Source: Lysinibacillus sp. PLM2 (GTDB lineage Bacteria > Bacillota > Bacilli > Bacillales_A > Planococcaceae). From it: 64,000 nt of DNA. Both the position numbers and the translations under genes were made by a program. The notes beneath the pieces were generated by a model. The model was not told the DNA's origin. It saw only the letters and a program-made list of their open reading frames with translations, and ran no database searches. The stretch spans positions 3,112,001-3,176,000 of the forward strand of contig AP025689.1 of the NCBI GenBank assembly GCA_023168345.1. The letters run 5' to 3'. Shown here one piece after another: positions 55,167 through 63,634 of the stretch. Position 1 is the first letter of the stretch; every line of letters starts with the position of its first letter.

Positions 55167-55356
55167 TTTTTTTCTTATAATTGTATTTTTCATCATTATC
55201 ATTGTCTGCGGCATCAAATTCAATTGGATCTGGAAAACGCATATCTTCCGCTAGCTGTGAACCATCGCGCATTCGCTCCATTTGTTTCCCTAACCAAATA
55301 ACATCTTCCATATTATTCGTCATATGTCCACTTGGCTCCATTTTTTCACGTTCCAA
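55162..55356 (-). CDS. Small hypothetical protein
   Basis: About 64 residues if started at the TTG at 55356, which has AAGGAG upstream: (M)EREKMEPSGHMTNNMEDVIW and a charged C-terminus ending in a lysine-rich tail. It is acidic, soluble and rich in Met and Asp. I do not recognise the family, although the strong ribosome binding site and non-random composition favour a real gene. It lies opposite the acyl-CoA ligase gene. Confidence 0.55.
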   Translation of the reverse strand: MEREKMEPSGHMTNNMEDVIWLGKQMERMRDGSQLAEDMRFPDPIEFDAADNDNDEKYNYKKKN

Positions 55357-55492
55357 CTTTATCACACTCCTTGAATGTAATATTCCCAACTTCATTTTTT
55401 TGAACCATTTCCGTCATAAATTTAATGTAGTAAAGTCTATATTTTTTGATATACTTAATAATGATAGTTTATTACATGAGGAGGATTCTTCC

Positions 55493-55585
55493 ATGAATAC
55501 TTTAATTATGATTGTTATTACTGGAGCAATTTTAACTGCTATCTTTACTGCAGGGTATGAAGGTAATTACTCTAACGAAGATTAA
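55493..55585 (+). CDS. Tiny single-helix membrane peptide
   Basis: A 30-residue frame, MNTLIMIVITGAILTAIFTA followed by GYEGNYSNED, with GAGGAGG 8 nt before the ATG. It has one hydrophobic helix and an acidic tail, like several small membrane peptides of Bacillus. A promoter is not obvious. It is followed by a hairpin (55648-55672). The function is unknown. Confidence 0.6.
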   Translation: MNTLIMIVITGAILTAIFTAGYEGNYSNED

Positions 55586-55647
55586 TCTTCATAAAAGACC
55601 AGTTTGCCATTACATAATATATTGGCAGCACATATCTCACTATAAAA

Positions 55648-55680
55648 GGGCAACCATTATTATATGGTTGTCTTTTTATT
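55648..55680 (+). terminator. Intrinsic terminator
   Basis: GGGCAACCATA / TATGGTTGTCT stem followed by TTTTTATTTTTT, before the catE-like gene. Confidence 0.8.
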
Positions 55681-55701
55681 TTTTATAGAACAATAAAATT
55701 G

Positions 55702-55742
55702 ACTTTATGTTGTATCAAAAAATAAACTTAGTTACATAAAGT
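55702..55742 (+). promoter_or_regulatory. Inverted repeat flanking the catE-like promoter region
   Basis: ACTTTATGT (55702-55710) and ACATAAAGT (55734-55742) are perfect 9-bp inverted arms 23 nt apart, around a TTGACT -35 candidate at 55699-55704. They could be an operator for a MarR/DUF24-type regulator as used for Bacillus catechol genes. Confidence 0.45.
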
Positions 55743-55775
55743 AAGTTAATAGAGAAAAATAACGGGGGTTGTTCC

Positions 55776-56663
55776 ATGTCTACTCATTTTCATAAGAAGC
55801 CAAACATGTATGTCTCACATGTACAAATAAAAGTGTCAAACTTAGATCGTGCCGTTGATTTTTATAAAAAAGTAATTGGTTTTGATGTACTAGAGCAAAC
55901 GGAGAATTCTGCCATTCTAACATTTGATGGTACTACTAGCATTTTGTCCTTAGAGCAAGTGGACAATGCAATCAGTTTGCAAGGGGGGCAAACCGGGCTT
56001 TATCACTTTGCTATTTTGTTACCAACACGAAAAGATTTAGGTAACTTTATTCAAAATATTATTAAATATAATATTCGTATCGGCGCTGGCGACCATCATG
56101 TGAGTGAAGCAATATATTTAAATGATCTAGACGGAAATGGGATTGAGGTCTATTCAGATCGTCCGGAGGAAAATTGGATTTGGCAGGATGCTTCAACTGT
56201 TTACATGACAACAGAACAAGTAGACATTCCTTCCGTTTTAAGTGAAGCAGATGGCAAATGGGATGGGCTTCCAATAGGTACTGTTATGGGGCATATTCAT
56301 TTATCTGTTGCAGATCTATCTGCTAGTGAAAACTTTTATACAACTGTTCTAGGGTTTAATGTTGTTACCCGATATGGAAATCAAGCACTATTCGTTTCAA
56401 CGGGAAAATATCATCATCATATTGGTTTAAATACTTGGGAAAGCAAAGGTGGGTCACCAGCACCCGAAAATAGTGTAGGGTTAAAATCATTTACACTAGT
56501 ATTGGATAATGAAGAACAGGCGGAAAAAGTAAAAAACAATTTACTTGGTATTGGTGCAACAGTGGATCAATTTGATGGAGCTCCAAAATATGGAGGTCAT
56601 CAAGCTTTCTCTACGGAAGATCCTTCTGGTATAAGAATTGTATTTACCCTTGATGAAGAATAA
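55776..56663 (+). CDS. catE: VOC-family dioxygenase, catechol 2,3-dioxygenase-like (CatE)
   Basis: A 295-residue vicinal-oxygen-chelate enzyme with two domains (about 10-130 and 170-295) like B. subtilis CatE. Metal-site candidates include MGHIHLSVADL and KYHHHIGLNTWESKG in the second domain and YHFAILLPTRKDLG in the first. Extradiol cleavage of catechol is likely, but VOC proteins vary and the exact substrate is uncertain. GGGGGTTG precedes the ATG. The promoter carries an inverted repeat that suggests substrate-induced control. Confidence 0.78.
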   Translation: MSTHFHKKPNMYVSHVQIKVSNLDRAVDFYKKVIGFDVLEQTENSAILTFDGTTSILSLEQVDNAISLQGGQTGLYHFAILLPTRKDLGNFIQNIIKYNIRIGAGDHHVSEAIYLNDLDGNGIEVYSDRPEENWIWQDASTVYMTTEQVDIPSVLSEADGKWDGLPIGTVMGHIHLSVADLSASENFYTTVLGFNVVTRYGNQALFVSTGKYHHHIGLNTWESKGGSPAPENSVGLKSFTLVLDNEEQAEKVKNNLLGIGATVDQFDGAPKYGGHQAFSTEDPSGIRIVFTLDEE

Positions 56664-56676
56664 ATTTATGAATATA

Positions 56677-56720
56677 AGAAGACTATCTACACCATTTTAT
56701 TACGGTGTTGATAGTCTTCT
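56677..56720. terminator. Bidirectional intrinsic terminator
   Basis: AGAAGACTATCTACACC / GGTGTTGATAGTCTTCT, 16-17 bp with one wobble or mismatch, between converging catE-like and trmL genes. Confidence 0.85.
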
Positions 56721-56726
56721 TTCGGT

Positions 56727-57200
56727 TTATTTTAGTCCTGGAAAATTTTGTTGTCTTAACGCTTCATAAATTATTATTGCTGCGGTATTTGATAAATTTA
56801 AAGATCTTACATGGTCACTTTGTGGAATCCGAAGACATTTATCTTTTCGCTCATAGGCAAAATCCTTTGGCAACCCCGTTGTTTCTTTTCCAAACATAAA
56901 ATAAATATCCTTCTCTCGATTACTAAAATCATGATTCGAATAGGGCTCATCACTATATGTTTCAATTAAATAAAGATCCCCATCCTTTGAATACTCTATG
57001 AAATCTTCCAAACTATCATGATAAACAATATTCACAGAATGCCAGTAATCTAATCCAGCCCGTTTTAACATTTTATCATCTGTTGAAAATCCTAAAGGAC
57101 GGATTAAATGTAGTGAAGTATTCGTTCCTGCACAAGTCCGGGCAATATTACCCGTATTAGCCGGAATTTCAGGTTGATATAAAACAATATGCAATGGCAA
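56727..57200 (-). CDS. trmL: tRNA (cytidine(34)-2'-O)-methyltransferase TrmL
   Basis: A 157-residue SPOUT-class methyltransferase that modifies the wobble base of leucine tRNAs with SAM. Motifs: LYQPEIPANTGNIARTCAGT at the N-terminus, LIRPLGFSTDDKMLKRAGLD, FGKETTGLP, and the C-terminal trefoil-knot segment RIPQSDHVRSLNLSNTAAII. It was formerly called CspR in Bacillus. It is a single gene. Confidence 0.93.
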   Translation of the reverse strand: MPLHIVLYQPEIPANTGNIARTCAGTNTSLHLIRPLGFSTDDKMLKRAGLDYWHSVNIVYHDSLEDFIEYSKDGDLYLIETYSDEPYSNHDFSNREKDIYFMFGKETTGLPKDFAYERKDKCLRIPQSDHVRSLNLSNTAAIIIYEALRQQNFPGLK

Positions 57201-57257
57201 AGCAATCCACTTCCTTAGTTTCTTATACTTTTATTGATTTGATTAAGTGGTTGGTTG

Positions 57258-57800
57258 AGCTTTTGAGCGGATGCTAGTTTTTTGATCACTTAGCATGTGC
57301 TTTTGAGCGGATGAGCGTTTCTTTTGAGCGCTTAATCTTAGCTTTTGGTTACTTGCTACCTTTTGGAGCAGATAGCACTTCCTTTTGATCACTTAGCACA
57401 TGCTTTTGAACGGATGAGCGTCTCTTTTGAGCGCTTAATCTCTGCTTTTGGTTACTTGCTACCTTTTGGAGCGGATAGCATTTCCTTTTGATCACTTAGC
57501 ACATGCTTTTGAACGGATGAGCGTCTCTTTTGAGCGCTTAATCTCAGCTTTTGGTTACTTGCTACCTTTTGGAGCGGATAGTACTTCCTTTTGGTCACTT
57601 AGCACATGCTTTTGAGCGGATGAGCGTCGCTTTTGAGCGCTTAATCTCAGCTTTTGATCACCTGCTACCTTTTGGAGCGGATAGCATTTCCTTTTGATCA
57701 CTTAGCACATGCTTTTGAGCGGATGAGCGTTTCTTTTGAGCGCTTAATCTCAGCTTTTGATCACTTACTTGCTACTTTTTTTGAGCCGATAACTCTTTCT
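57258..57800. repeat. 103-bp tandem repeat array (about 5 copies)
   Basis: Units start at 57301, 57404, 57507, 57610 and 57713, an exact 103-bp period, with a degenerate partial unit before and a diverging last copy after. Each unit is made of five 18-22-bp subunits beginning CTTTTG, namely ...AGCGGATGAGCG, ...AGCGCTTAATC, ...GTTACTTGCTAC, ...GAGCGGATAGCA and ...ATCACTTAGCACATG. No long reading frame crosses it. It fills the space between trmL and queG. Confidence 0.9.
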
Positions 57801-57831
57801 CTCGGGCGCTTATTATTTGGTTTCGTGTAAC

Positions 57832-58977
57832 CTAAGCCTTCGTTTCTGCCTTTAAAAGCCGCATTCCTTTATGAATCTCATGAATGACTGCCTCATCCTT
57901 TTCACGTTCAAGCGCATTCAGTAATGCATCTTCCGCAAGTGGACCGCCGATTTTCCCAATCGCCCATGCAGCAGTTCCTCTCATAACAGGTCTCTCGTCT
58001 TTTTTCATTATATCAATTAAATCAGGAACCGCTGATTGTTCCTTAAAATGCGCTAATGCAATAATTGCATTTCGTTGAATTGGCTTTTTCCCTCGCCAAG
58101 AACCTGATACATAGCCAAAGGTCGCTTTAAATTCCTTATTGGACATATTTAATAATGGCTGTAATAAAGGTTTTGCTATTTCTGGATCAGGCTTGAATTC
58201 ATCATGAATCCAGTTCATTTTCCCTTTATTTTTCGGGCACACTGTTTGGCAAGTATCACAGCCATAGATGCGGTTTCCTATTTTTGCTCGAAACTCATCA
58301 GGTAAGTAGTCCTTTGTTTGTGTTAAAAATGCAACACATCGCTGCGCATTTAATTGTCCTGGATTCACAAGAGCCCCTGTTGGACAGACATCCAGACAAA
58401 GAGTACAATCGCCACATTCGTTTTCAATCGGTGTATCGGGAGCAAAAGGTATGTTTGTAATCATTTCGCCTAAGTATACATACGAACCAAACTCAGGTGT
58501 TATAATGGAACAGTTTTTTCCGCTCCAGCCGATACCTGCTCTTTCCGCAACTGCACGGTCTACAAGCTCCCCTGTATCAACCATTGATTTAAGCTGCACA
58601 TTCGGTACTTTCTCCCGAAGCCATTCTTCAATTAATTGTAAACGTTCGCGAACAGCTACATGATAATCTATCCCCCAAGATGCACGAGCAAAAATGCCTC
58701 GTCTTGCACCTTTCTTTCCTGACGGAGCATCCTCCATTTTAGATGGATAAGCTAGAGCAATAGCAATTATACTTTCAGCACTATCTAATAATCGAATTGG
58801 TTCAGTTCGTTTATCGATATCCGATTCCTCAAAACCGGATTGGTAGCCTAGTTCTTGCTGGCGTTTCAATCGATTTTTTAATTCATTGAACGGTGATGCG
58901 GTCGTAAACCCGATTTTATCAACGCCAATGGACGATGCGTATTCAATTAATTGTTGTTGTAATTGTTCGATGTTCAC
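57832..58977 (-). CDS. queG: Epoxyqueuosine reductase QueG
   Basis: Cobalamin-dependent Fe-S enzyme for the last step of queuosine synthesis, 381 residues. Two 4Fe-4S ferredoxin motifs are visible: CGDCTLCLDVCPTGAL and CDTCQTVCPKN, after DTGELVDRAVAERAGIGWSG. The C-terminal third is a HEAT-like helical repeat (IDIMKKDERPVMRGTAAWAI), as in the long QueG form. It starts 74 nt from the divergent B3/4-domain gene. Confidence 0.95.
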   Translation of the reverse strand: MNIEQLQQQLIEYASSIGVDKIGFTTASPFNELKNRLKRQQELGYQSGFEESDIDKRTEPIRLLDSAESIIAIALAYPSKMEDAPSGKKGARRGIFARASWGIDYHVAVRERLQLIEEWLREKVPNVQLKSMVDTGELVDRAVAERAGIGWSGKNCSIITPEFGSYVYLGEMITNIPFAPDTPIENECGDCTLCLDVCPTGALVNPGQLNAQRCVAFLTQTKDYLPDEFRAKIGNRIYGCDTCQTVCPKNKGKMNWIHDEFKPDPEIAKPLLQPLLNMSNKEFKATFGYVSGSWRGKKPIQRNAIIALAHFKEQSAVPDLIDIMKKDERPVMRGTAAWAIGKIGGPLAEDALLNALEREKDEAVIHEIHKGMRLLKAETKA

Positions 58978-59051
58978 TTTCGCATTCCGCTCCCTTCTTT
59001 GGTAAAATATTGTAAAGTGATATAAATCCCAATAAAGTCAGGTGATGATAT

Positions 59052-59741
59052 ATGAATATTTCGATGAATGATTTACTGTTTGAAACAAATGACCAATTAA
59101 AAATCGGCATTATCCATTATACCAAAATTGTCGTTGCAGAATCTCCTCAAATGATTAAAGGGCGCATGCAACTTTTTCAAGAAAATCTATTTTTTGAGCT
59201 ACAAGAAACTCCTGTTACTGAAAGAGCAGGTATTTCTGAATGGCGCAAGCTTTGGAAGTCATTTGGTGCAGATCCTAACCGCTATCGTCACTCAGCAGAA
59301 AGTTTAATGCGAAGAGTTGGAAAGCAAAACTATTTAGCTCCATTTCATTCAGGTGTTGATTTAAACAATTTCTTTTCCCTGCAATACGAAATACCGATTG
59401 GTATATATGATATAGAAAAGATTCAAGGTGATGTCACAATTACTGTTGGAGATGAAGAAACAGGATATGACGGACTCAATGGTCGCTTTAATTCATTAAA
59501 AAATATTTTATGTAGTAAAGACGAAATAGGCGCCTTTGGAAGTCCCTTTGTCGATTCCAAACGTACATCAGTGACAGAAGAAACAACCGAAGCGCTTCAT
59601 ATTTTTTATTTAAGACCATCATTGGAAGAACAGGAATGCGAAGAACTTCTTCAAGCAGCAGGTAAAATGTTCTGCCAAGTGAGCGGTGGAGAATATAAAA
59701 CATCCATTCTTTCATCAACAGTACCTAACATTTCAATTTAA
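59052..59741 (+). CDS. B3/B4 tRNA-binding-domain protein
   Basis: A 229-residue protein homologous to the B3/B4 editing domain of phenylalanyl-tRNA synthetase beta. Family-like segments are EWRKLWKSFGADPNRYRHSA and YDIEKIQGDVTITVGDEETG. Such free-standing proteins may deacylate mischarged tRNA or sugars, but the role is unproven. AGGTGATGAT precedes the ATG. It is 15 nt upstream of the DIP1984-like gene, so both are probably co-transcribed. Confidence 0.85.
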   Translation: MNISMNDLLFETNDQLKIGIIHYTKIVVAESPQMIKGRMQLFQENLFFELQETPVTERAGISEWRKLWKSFGADPNRYRHSAESLMRRVGKQNYLAPFHSGVDLNNFFSLQYEIPIGIYDIEKIQGDVTITVGDEETGYDGLNGRFNSLKNILCSKDEIGAFGSPFVDSKRTSVTEETTEALHIFYLRPSLEEQECEELLQAAGKMFCQVSGGEYKTSILSSTVPNISI

Positions 59742-59756
59742 AAGGGGCGAAAGTGA

Positions 59757-60269
59757 ATGAAAACAATACCTTTAGCAGAAGCTGTAAAATTAAAAAGCGT
59801 TCTGACAAAAAAGATTCCAGAATTGATTCAAGAAATTCATTTAGTCAGTCATGTTATTATTGAAAAAGGGGAAACACCGAAATCTTCAGGACGATTGCTT
59901 AAAGATGTTGAAGCAGAACTTGAACAGGTTCGGAAAGATGCTAGAACATTAGATCGTTTAATTTATAGAGCAAATATTGACAATACTATAAATTTTAAAG
60001 GCGAGGAGCTTCCGATAGTCGAAGCGATCGAGCTAGCAAGTCAATTACGTGCAGAGGCAAGTCTTTGTAAAGATTTAGGTAAATCTGAAAAGGAAAGATT
60101 GTATAGTGGAAGAGACAACGTCGTTTTATACCAAGTTGCTTTGTATGATCCAATCGCTTACCGTGAAAAGGCAAATGAATTAGAAAAAGAAGCCCATCGG
60201 TTATCAAATTTAATCAATGCCAAAAATTATCAAGTTCAAATCGAATTTGATGATTCTAATTATTTCTAG
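59757..60269 (+). CDS. DIP1984-like protein
   Basis: A 170-residue helical protein resembling the DIP1984 family: starts MKTIPLAEAVKLKSVLTKKI, with a central coiled coil and the segment LDRLIYRANIDNTINFKGEE seen in that family. It may be septal or lytic in other bacteria, but no function is established. AAAGGGGCG precedes the ATG. It follows the B3/B4 gene closely. Family assignment is tentative. Confidence 0.6.
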   Translation: MKTIPLAEAVKLKSVLTKKIPELIQEIHLVSHVIIEKGETPKSSGRLLKDVEAELEQVRKDARTLDRLIYRANIDNTINFKGEELPIVEAIELASQLRAEASLCKDLGKSEKERLYSGRDNVVLYQVALYDPIAYREKANELEKEAHRLSNLINAKNYQVQIEFDDSNYF

Positions 60270-60615
60270 GCTAGTTAGCTCTCGGGGCGGTGAGACTCCA
60301 AACCGAGGCATAACGTACTGTCTTTATTTGTTTGCTTGTCATGCAAATATTTAACAATAATTGGTGAACCGATGACCTGTAACCTGTTAAAATGTTACCT
60401 TTGACTAATTACCAACCATAGTAAAGGATACAATTACAGATAATTTTTTTGATTTGACAGTCGTTATGAAAGAGGGGGATCTCTCAATTTTGAGATACTC
60501 CCTTTTTGTTGTGAAATTTATTAACAAACTTATTTTAGGAAATAATAGAGTTGAAGTTTTAGATGCAATGTAGCTATAATTGTTTTATTATTTTGAATTT
60601 AAGGAGTCTTGCCAT
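60270..60615. other. Intergenic region before the DMT transporter
   Basis: 346 bp. It contains a hairpin with paired blocks TCTC/GAGA and GGG/CCC followed by T's (60473-60506), a likely terminator for the preceding pair of genes, and a short stem CTCGG / CCGAG near 60295-60320. No riboswitch class was recognised, and no gene-like frame with a ribosome binding site was seen. Confidence 0.5.
60473..60507 (+). terminator. Intrinsic terminator
   Basis: A GGGGGATCTC / GAGATACTCCC imperfect hairpin with the loop TCAATTTT and five T's. Confidence 0.65.
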
Positions 60616-61494
60616 ATGAGGTTTCCACCGCACTTGCTATTAGTGCTTGCAACCATTCTTTGGGGAGGAAATTTCGTCATTGGACGTGCTGTAACTGGTG
60701 AAATACCTCCCTTTACATTATCCCTATTAAGATGGTGCCTTGCGTTTATCGTATTCTTTCCAATCGCCTTTAAATATGTAAAAAGAGATTGGCCAAAATT
60801 TAAGGAGCACTGGCCTATAGTCATTATTCTTGCTCTTACAGGCGTAGCGAGTTTTAACACACTAGTATATATCGGCGTCTATTATACTACATCGATAAAC
60901 GCTTCTTTAATGAATTCATTAACACCTATTTTCTTATACATATTATCTTTTACCTTTTTAAAAATAAAAGTAACACGCAATCAAATCATTGGAACTGCCA
61001 TCTCACTCGTAGGCGTTCTTTTCATTTTGACAAAAGGTTCAATTGAAAATCTTATAAATTTCCATTTTAATTTTGGTGATTTAATTGTCATTGTGGCGGT
61101 TATATCATGGAGTTTTTATTCATTACTCGTGAAGCAGTACTCGGATCGATTGCCTGGTTTTTCAACCTTCCTTGTATGTATTGCTCTCGGTGCAATAATG
61201 CTCGTTCCCTTTTCGATTTACGAGTTAATGACATCAACAACTCCTATCCATTGGTCTGGTGGAACAATCGGGGCAATTCTTTATGTTGGTATACTTGCTT
61301 CGATAGTGGCATTTTTAAGCTGGAATAAAGGGATGGTTGAAATCGGTACGAACCGCGCAGGCATTTATCTAAACTTAGTGCCAGTTTTTGCAACACTCTT
61401 TGCAACAATCTTCCTAGGTGAGCAATTATATTTTGCTCAAATGATTGGCGGTATTGCAGTAATCGGTGGCGTTATTTTAACGAATCGACCATAA
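60616..61494 (+). CDS. EamA/DMT-family transporter
   Basis: A 292-residue drug/metabolite transporter with about ten helices and two EamA repeats: LATILWGGNFVIGRAVTGEI near the N-terminus and IVAVISWSFYSLLVKQYSDR at the start of the second half. The ATG at 60616 (AAGGAG 9 nt upstream) is preferred over the in-frame ATG at 60580. The substrate is unknown. It is a single gene with a terminator after it. Confidence 0.9.
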   Translation: MRFPPHLLLVLATILWGGNFVIGRAVTGEIPPFTLSLLRWCLAFIVFFPIAFKYVKRDWPKFKEHWPIVIILALTGVASFNTLVYIGVYYTTSINASLMNSLTPIFLYILSFTFLKIKVTRNQIIGTAISLVGVLFILTKGSIENLINFHFNFGDLIVIVAVISWSFYSLLVKQYSDRLPGFSTFLVCIALGAIMLVPFSIYELMTSTTPIHWSGGTIGAILYVGILASIVAFLSWNKGMVEIGTNRAGIYLNLVPVFATLFATIFLGEQLYFAQMIGGIAVIGGVILTNRP

Positions 61495-61503
61495 ATCAAT
61501 TAA

Positions 61504-61537
61504 AGGAAGGATGCTAACTAATAGCACCTTCCCTTTT
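61504..61537. terminator. Bidirectional intrinsic terminator
   Basis: GGAAGG-A-TGCT / AGCA-C-CTTCC stem followed by CTTTTTAAATT, between the converging DMT and SLH genes. Confidence 0.75.
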
Positions 61538-61541
61538 TAAA

Positions 61542-63395
61542 TTAATTTAAACTACTCACACGCCAGCCTTGGCCTTTTACAAAGATCAGTTTACCTTCCA
61601 TAATCTCAACTTCTTTCGTATCACCTAATGGAATTAACAATTCATATTCCTTCACTGTCCTAGCATCAGTAAGCAACTTAATTGTTCCTTTTTTAAAATC
61701 GAGCAGACTTCCGCCATCTGCATTTGGTTGTGCAAGCTTTCCATTATTTGTTATGAAACCTAAATCTTTATAATATTGATCTACTTGGTCTTTTGTATAA
61801 TACTGACCTAAATAGTTTCTCAATTTTTCTTCCGTATTTAATGAATCATTCATATAGCGATATTCCATACCATCTTTGGTAAATGTCTTCACTGTGTCAT
61901 TACCTTCGCCGCCTCTTACTACATACCAGTATGCATTTCGTGATTCTGAAAATAGTTTAAGTGCTTCTCTATTAGTGATTGAAGCATTCTCGATATCTTT
62001 TAAACTGCTTACACGCCAGCCCTGGCCTTCCACGAAACGAAGCTCCCCTTCCATTACTGCTACCTCATTTGTATCACCCAATGGAATTTTTAATTCGTAT
62101 TTCTTCACTGTCGTTGAATTATATGTTTGTTTAATCGTCGCCTTTGCAAAATCTAATAAGCTACCGCCATCTGCATTTGGTTGCGCAAGCTTTCCATTAT
62201 TCACGATAAATCCTAAATCTTTATAGATCATTGCTACTTGCTCAGGTGTGTAAGTCTTTGCTAAATAGCTTTTTAGTTTATCTTCACTATCTAGTGACTG
62301 TGCCATATAACGATACTCGATTCCATCTTTTGTGAAAGTCTTTAATTCTCCAATACCTTCCCCACCCATTACTACGTACCAATATGCATTATTAGAATCA
62401 CCAAATAGTTTTTTTGCGTTTTCCTGAGAGAACGAAATAGAATCATCTGCTTGTAAATGTGGTTTCTTATCAACGGATACAATTTTATATTCCATATAAT
62501 CTTCTTTTGTCACGAGGAAATAAAGTGTATTTTCGCCTTCAGAAATTAAGCCTTCGCTTTCTTCGCCTTTCAACTCTACATTTAAATGAACAACAAATTC
62601 TGTTATTCCATTTAATCGAGCGATTTCTTCAAAATTGGTTGCATCTAAATATTCAATATCTTTGCTTAATGCCGTAAAACCAAAATCATTATTTTGAGCA
62701 AATAAAGTTTTAATGAGATCCGGGTTTTTTAATATAACATTAAATAATATAATCACAGGATTCATGTTTTGCGGGATATTGTACTGTGTTGGTAAGAAAT
62801 CTTTGTTTAATGCACGAGCAAGATAAACAGCAAATTCACCCCTTGTCACTTTCTGTTTTGGATTAAATATTCCGTCCTCATTCACTGTCATAATTTCATT
62901 TTGAATCACCGCAGAAATATCGGAATAGGCAGCTGAATTTTGTGGTACATCCGTAATTTTAATATCTGTTGATGCTGAAAGTTTAAATGCTTGAACTAAC
63001 GTTTCTGCCACTTCTTCTTTTGTCATTGATTTATTCGGTTGGAAGTTAGATTCCTTTGAAAAAATTCCAGCCTCAATAACCGATACAAACGTCTGATATG
63101 AGCCATGTTTTTTTGTTATATCTGAGAATTTTATATTTGTGTCTTCATTAGTTGTTAGATTCAAAGCATTAGCTAGCATTATAGCCATTTGCCCTTTTGT
63201 AATTGGTTTATTCGGTTGGAATAGACCATTTTGATAGCCTCCAACAACCTTTTCCTCAAAAAGAAAATCAATTTCGTTAGTACCCCAGTAATCTCCATTT
63301 ACATCCTTAAATGTAGCTGCTGATACTCCAGTTGTACTAAATAGTAATACCCCTGTTAAAGATGATACTGCTAAAATTTTGTTAAAACGTTCCAT
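61542..63395 (-). CDS. SLH-domain surface protein with two C-terminal IseA-like repeats
   Basis: A 617-residue secreted protein from the ATG at 63395 (GGGGGAGAG upstream). Signal peptide to about A26 (VSA/ATF), then three S-layer homology domains in tandem (ATFKDVNGDYWGTNEIDFLF; SYQTFVSVIEAGIFSKESNF; SDISAVIQNEIMTVNEDGIF). After a linker come two about 125-residue repeats, each with NAYWYVV.GGEG, TFTKDG.EYRYM, KLAQPNADGGSLLDF and EGQGWRVSSL-like ends. They recall the IseA (YoeB) autolysin-inhibitor domain, tentatively. SLH domains should attach it to cell-wall polymer. Confidence 0.8.
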   Translation of the reverse strand: MERFNKILAVSSLTGVLLFSTTGVSAATFKDVNGDYWGTNEIDFLFEEKVVGGYQNGLFQPNKPITKGQMAIMLANALNLTTNEDTNIKFSDITKKHGSYQTFVSVIEAGIFSKESNFQPNKSMTKEEVAETLVQAFKLSASTDIKITDVPQNSAAYSDISAVIQNEIMTVNEDGIFNPKQKVTRGEFAVYLARALNKDFLPTQYNIPQNMNPVIILFNVILKNPDLIKTLFAQNNDFGFTALSKDIEYLDATNFEEIARLNGITEFVVHLNVELKGEESEGLISEGENTLYFLVTKEDYMEYKIVSVDKKPHLQADDSISFSQENAKKLFGDSNNAYWYVVMGGEGIGELKTFTKDGIEYRYMAQSLDSEDKLKSYLAKTYTPEQVAMIYKDLGFIVNNGKLAQPNADGGSLLDFAKATIKQTYNSTTVKKYELKIPLGDTNEVAVMEGELRFVEGQGWRVSSLKDIENASITNREALKLFSESRNAYWYVVRGGEGNDTVKTFTKDGMEYRYMNDSLNTEEKLRNYLGQYYTKDQVDQYYKDLGFITNNGKLAQPNADGGSLLDFKKGTIKLLTDARTVKEYELLIPLGDTKEVEIMEGKLIFVKGQGWRVSSLN

Positions 63396-63634
63396 TATTC
63401 TCTCTCCCCCAATTATTGGTTGTATTATCAAACCATTCCATTTGTCGTGTAATTTAGACAAATGTTTCATGGAACTAAAATTATTTTTAAAAATATTTGC
63501 AAATGAATTTAAAAAGCACCGAATTTGATAAACCTCTGCTAAATATAGTTTCTTAGGAAAATTAAGGGATGTATATTTTAACAAATTTCGGGAAAGCTTA
63601 TTTTGTTTTTATTGCTTTTAAATGGAGGAGCGAC

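Noticed and set aside
57236-57830. Repeat array considered as a CRISPR or a repetitive protein gene
   Set aside because: Units are contiguous with no unique spacers, no cas genes are present, and stops occur in every frame.
60293-60321. Possible riboswitch before the DMT transporter
   Set aside because: Only a short CTCGG/CCGAG stem; no conserved core of a known class was recognised.
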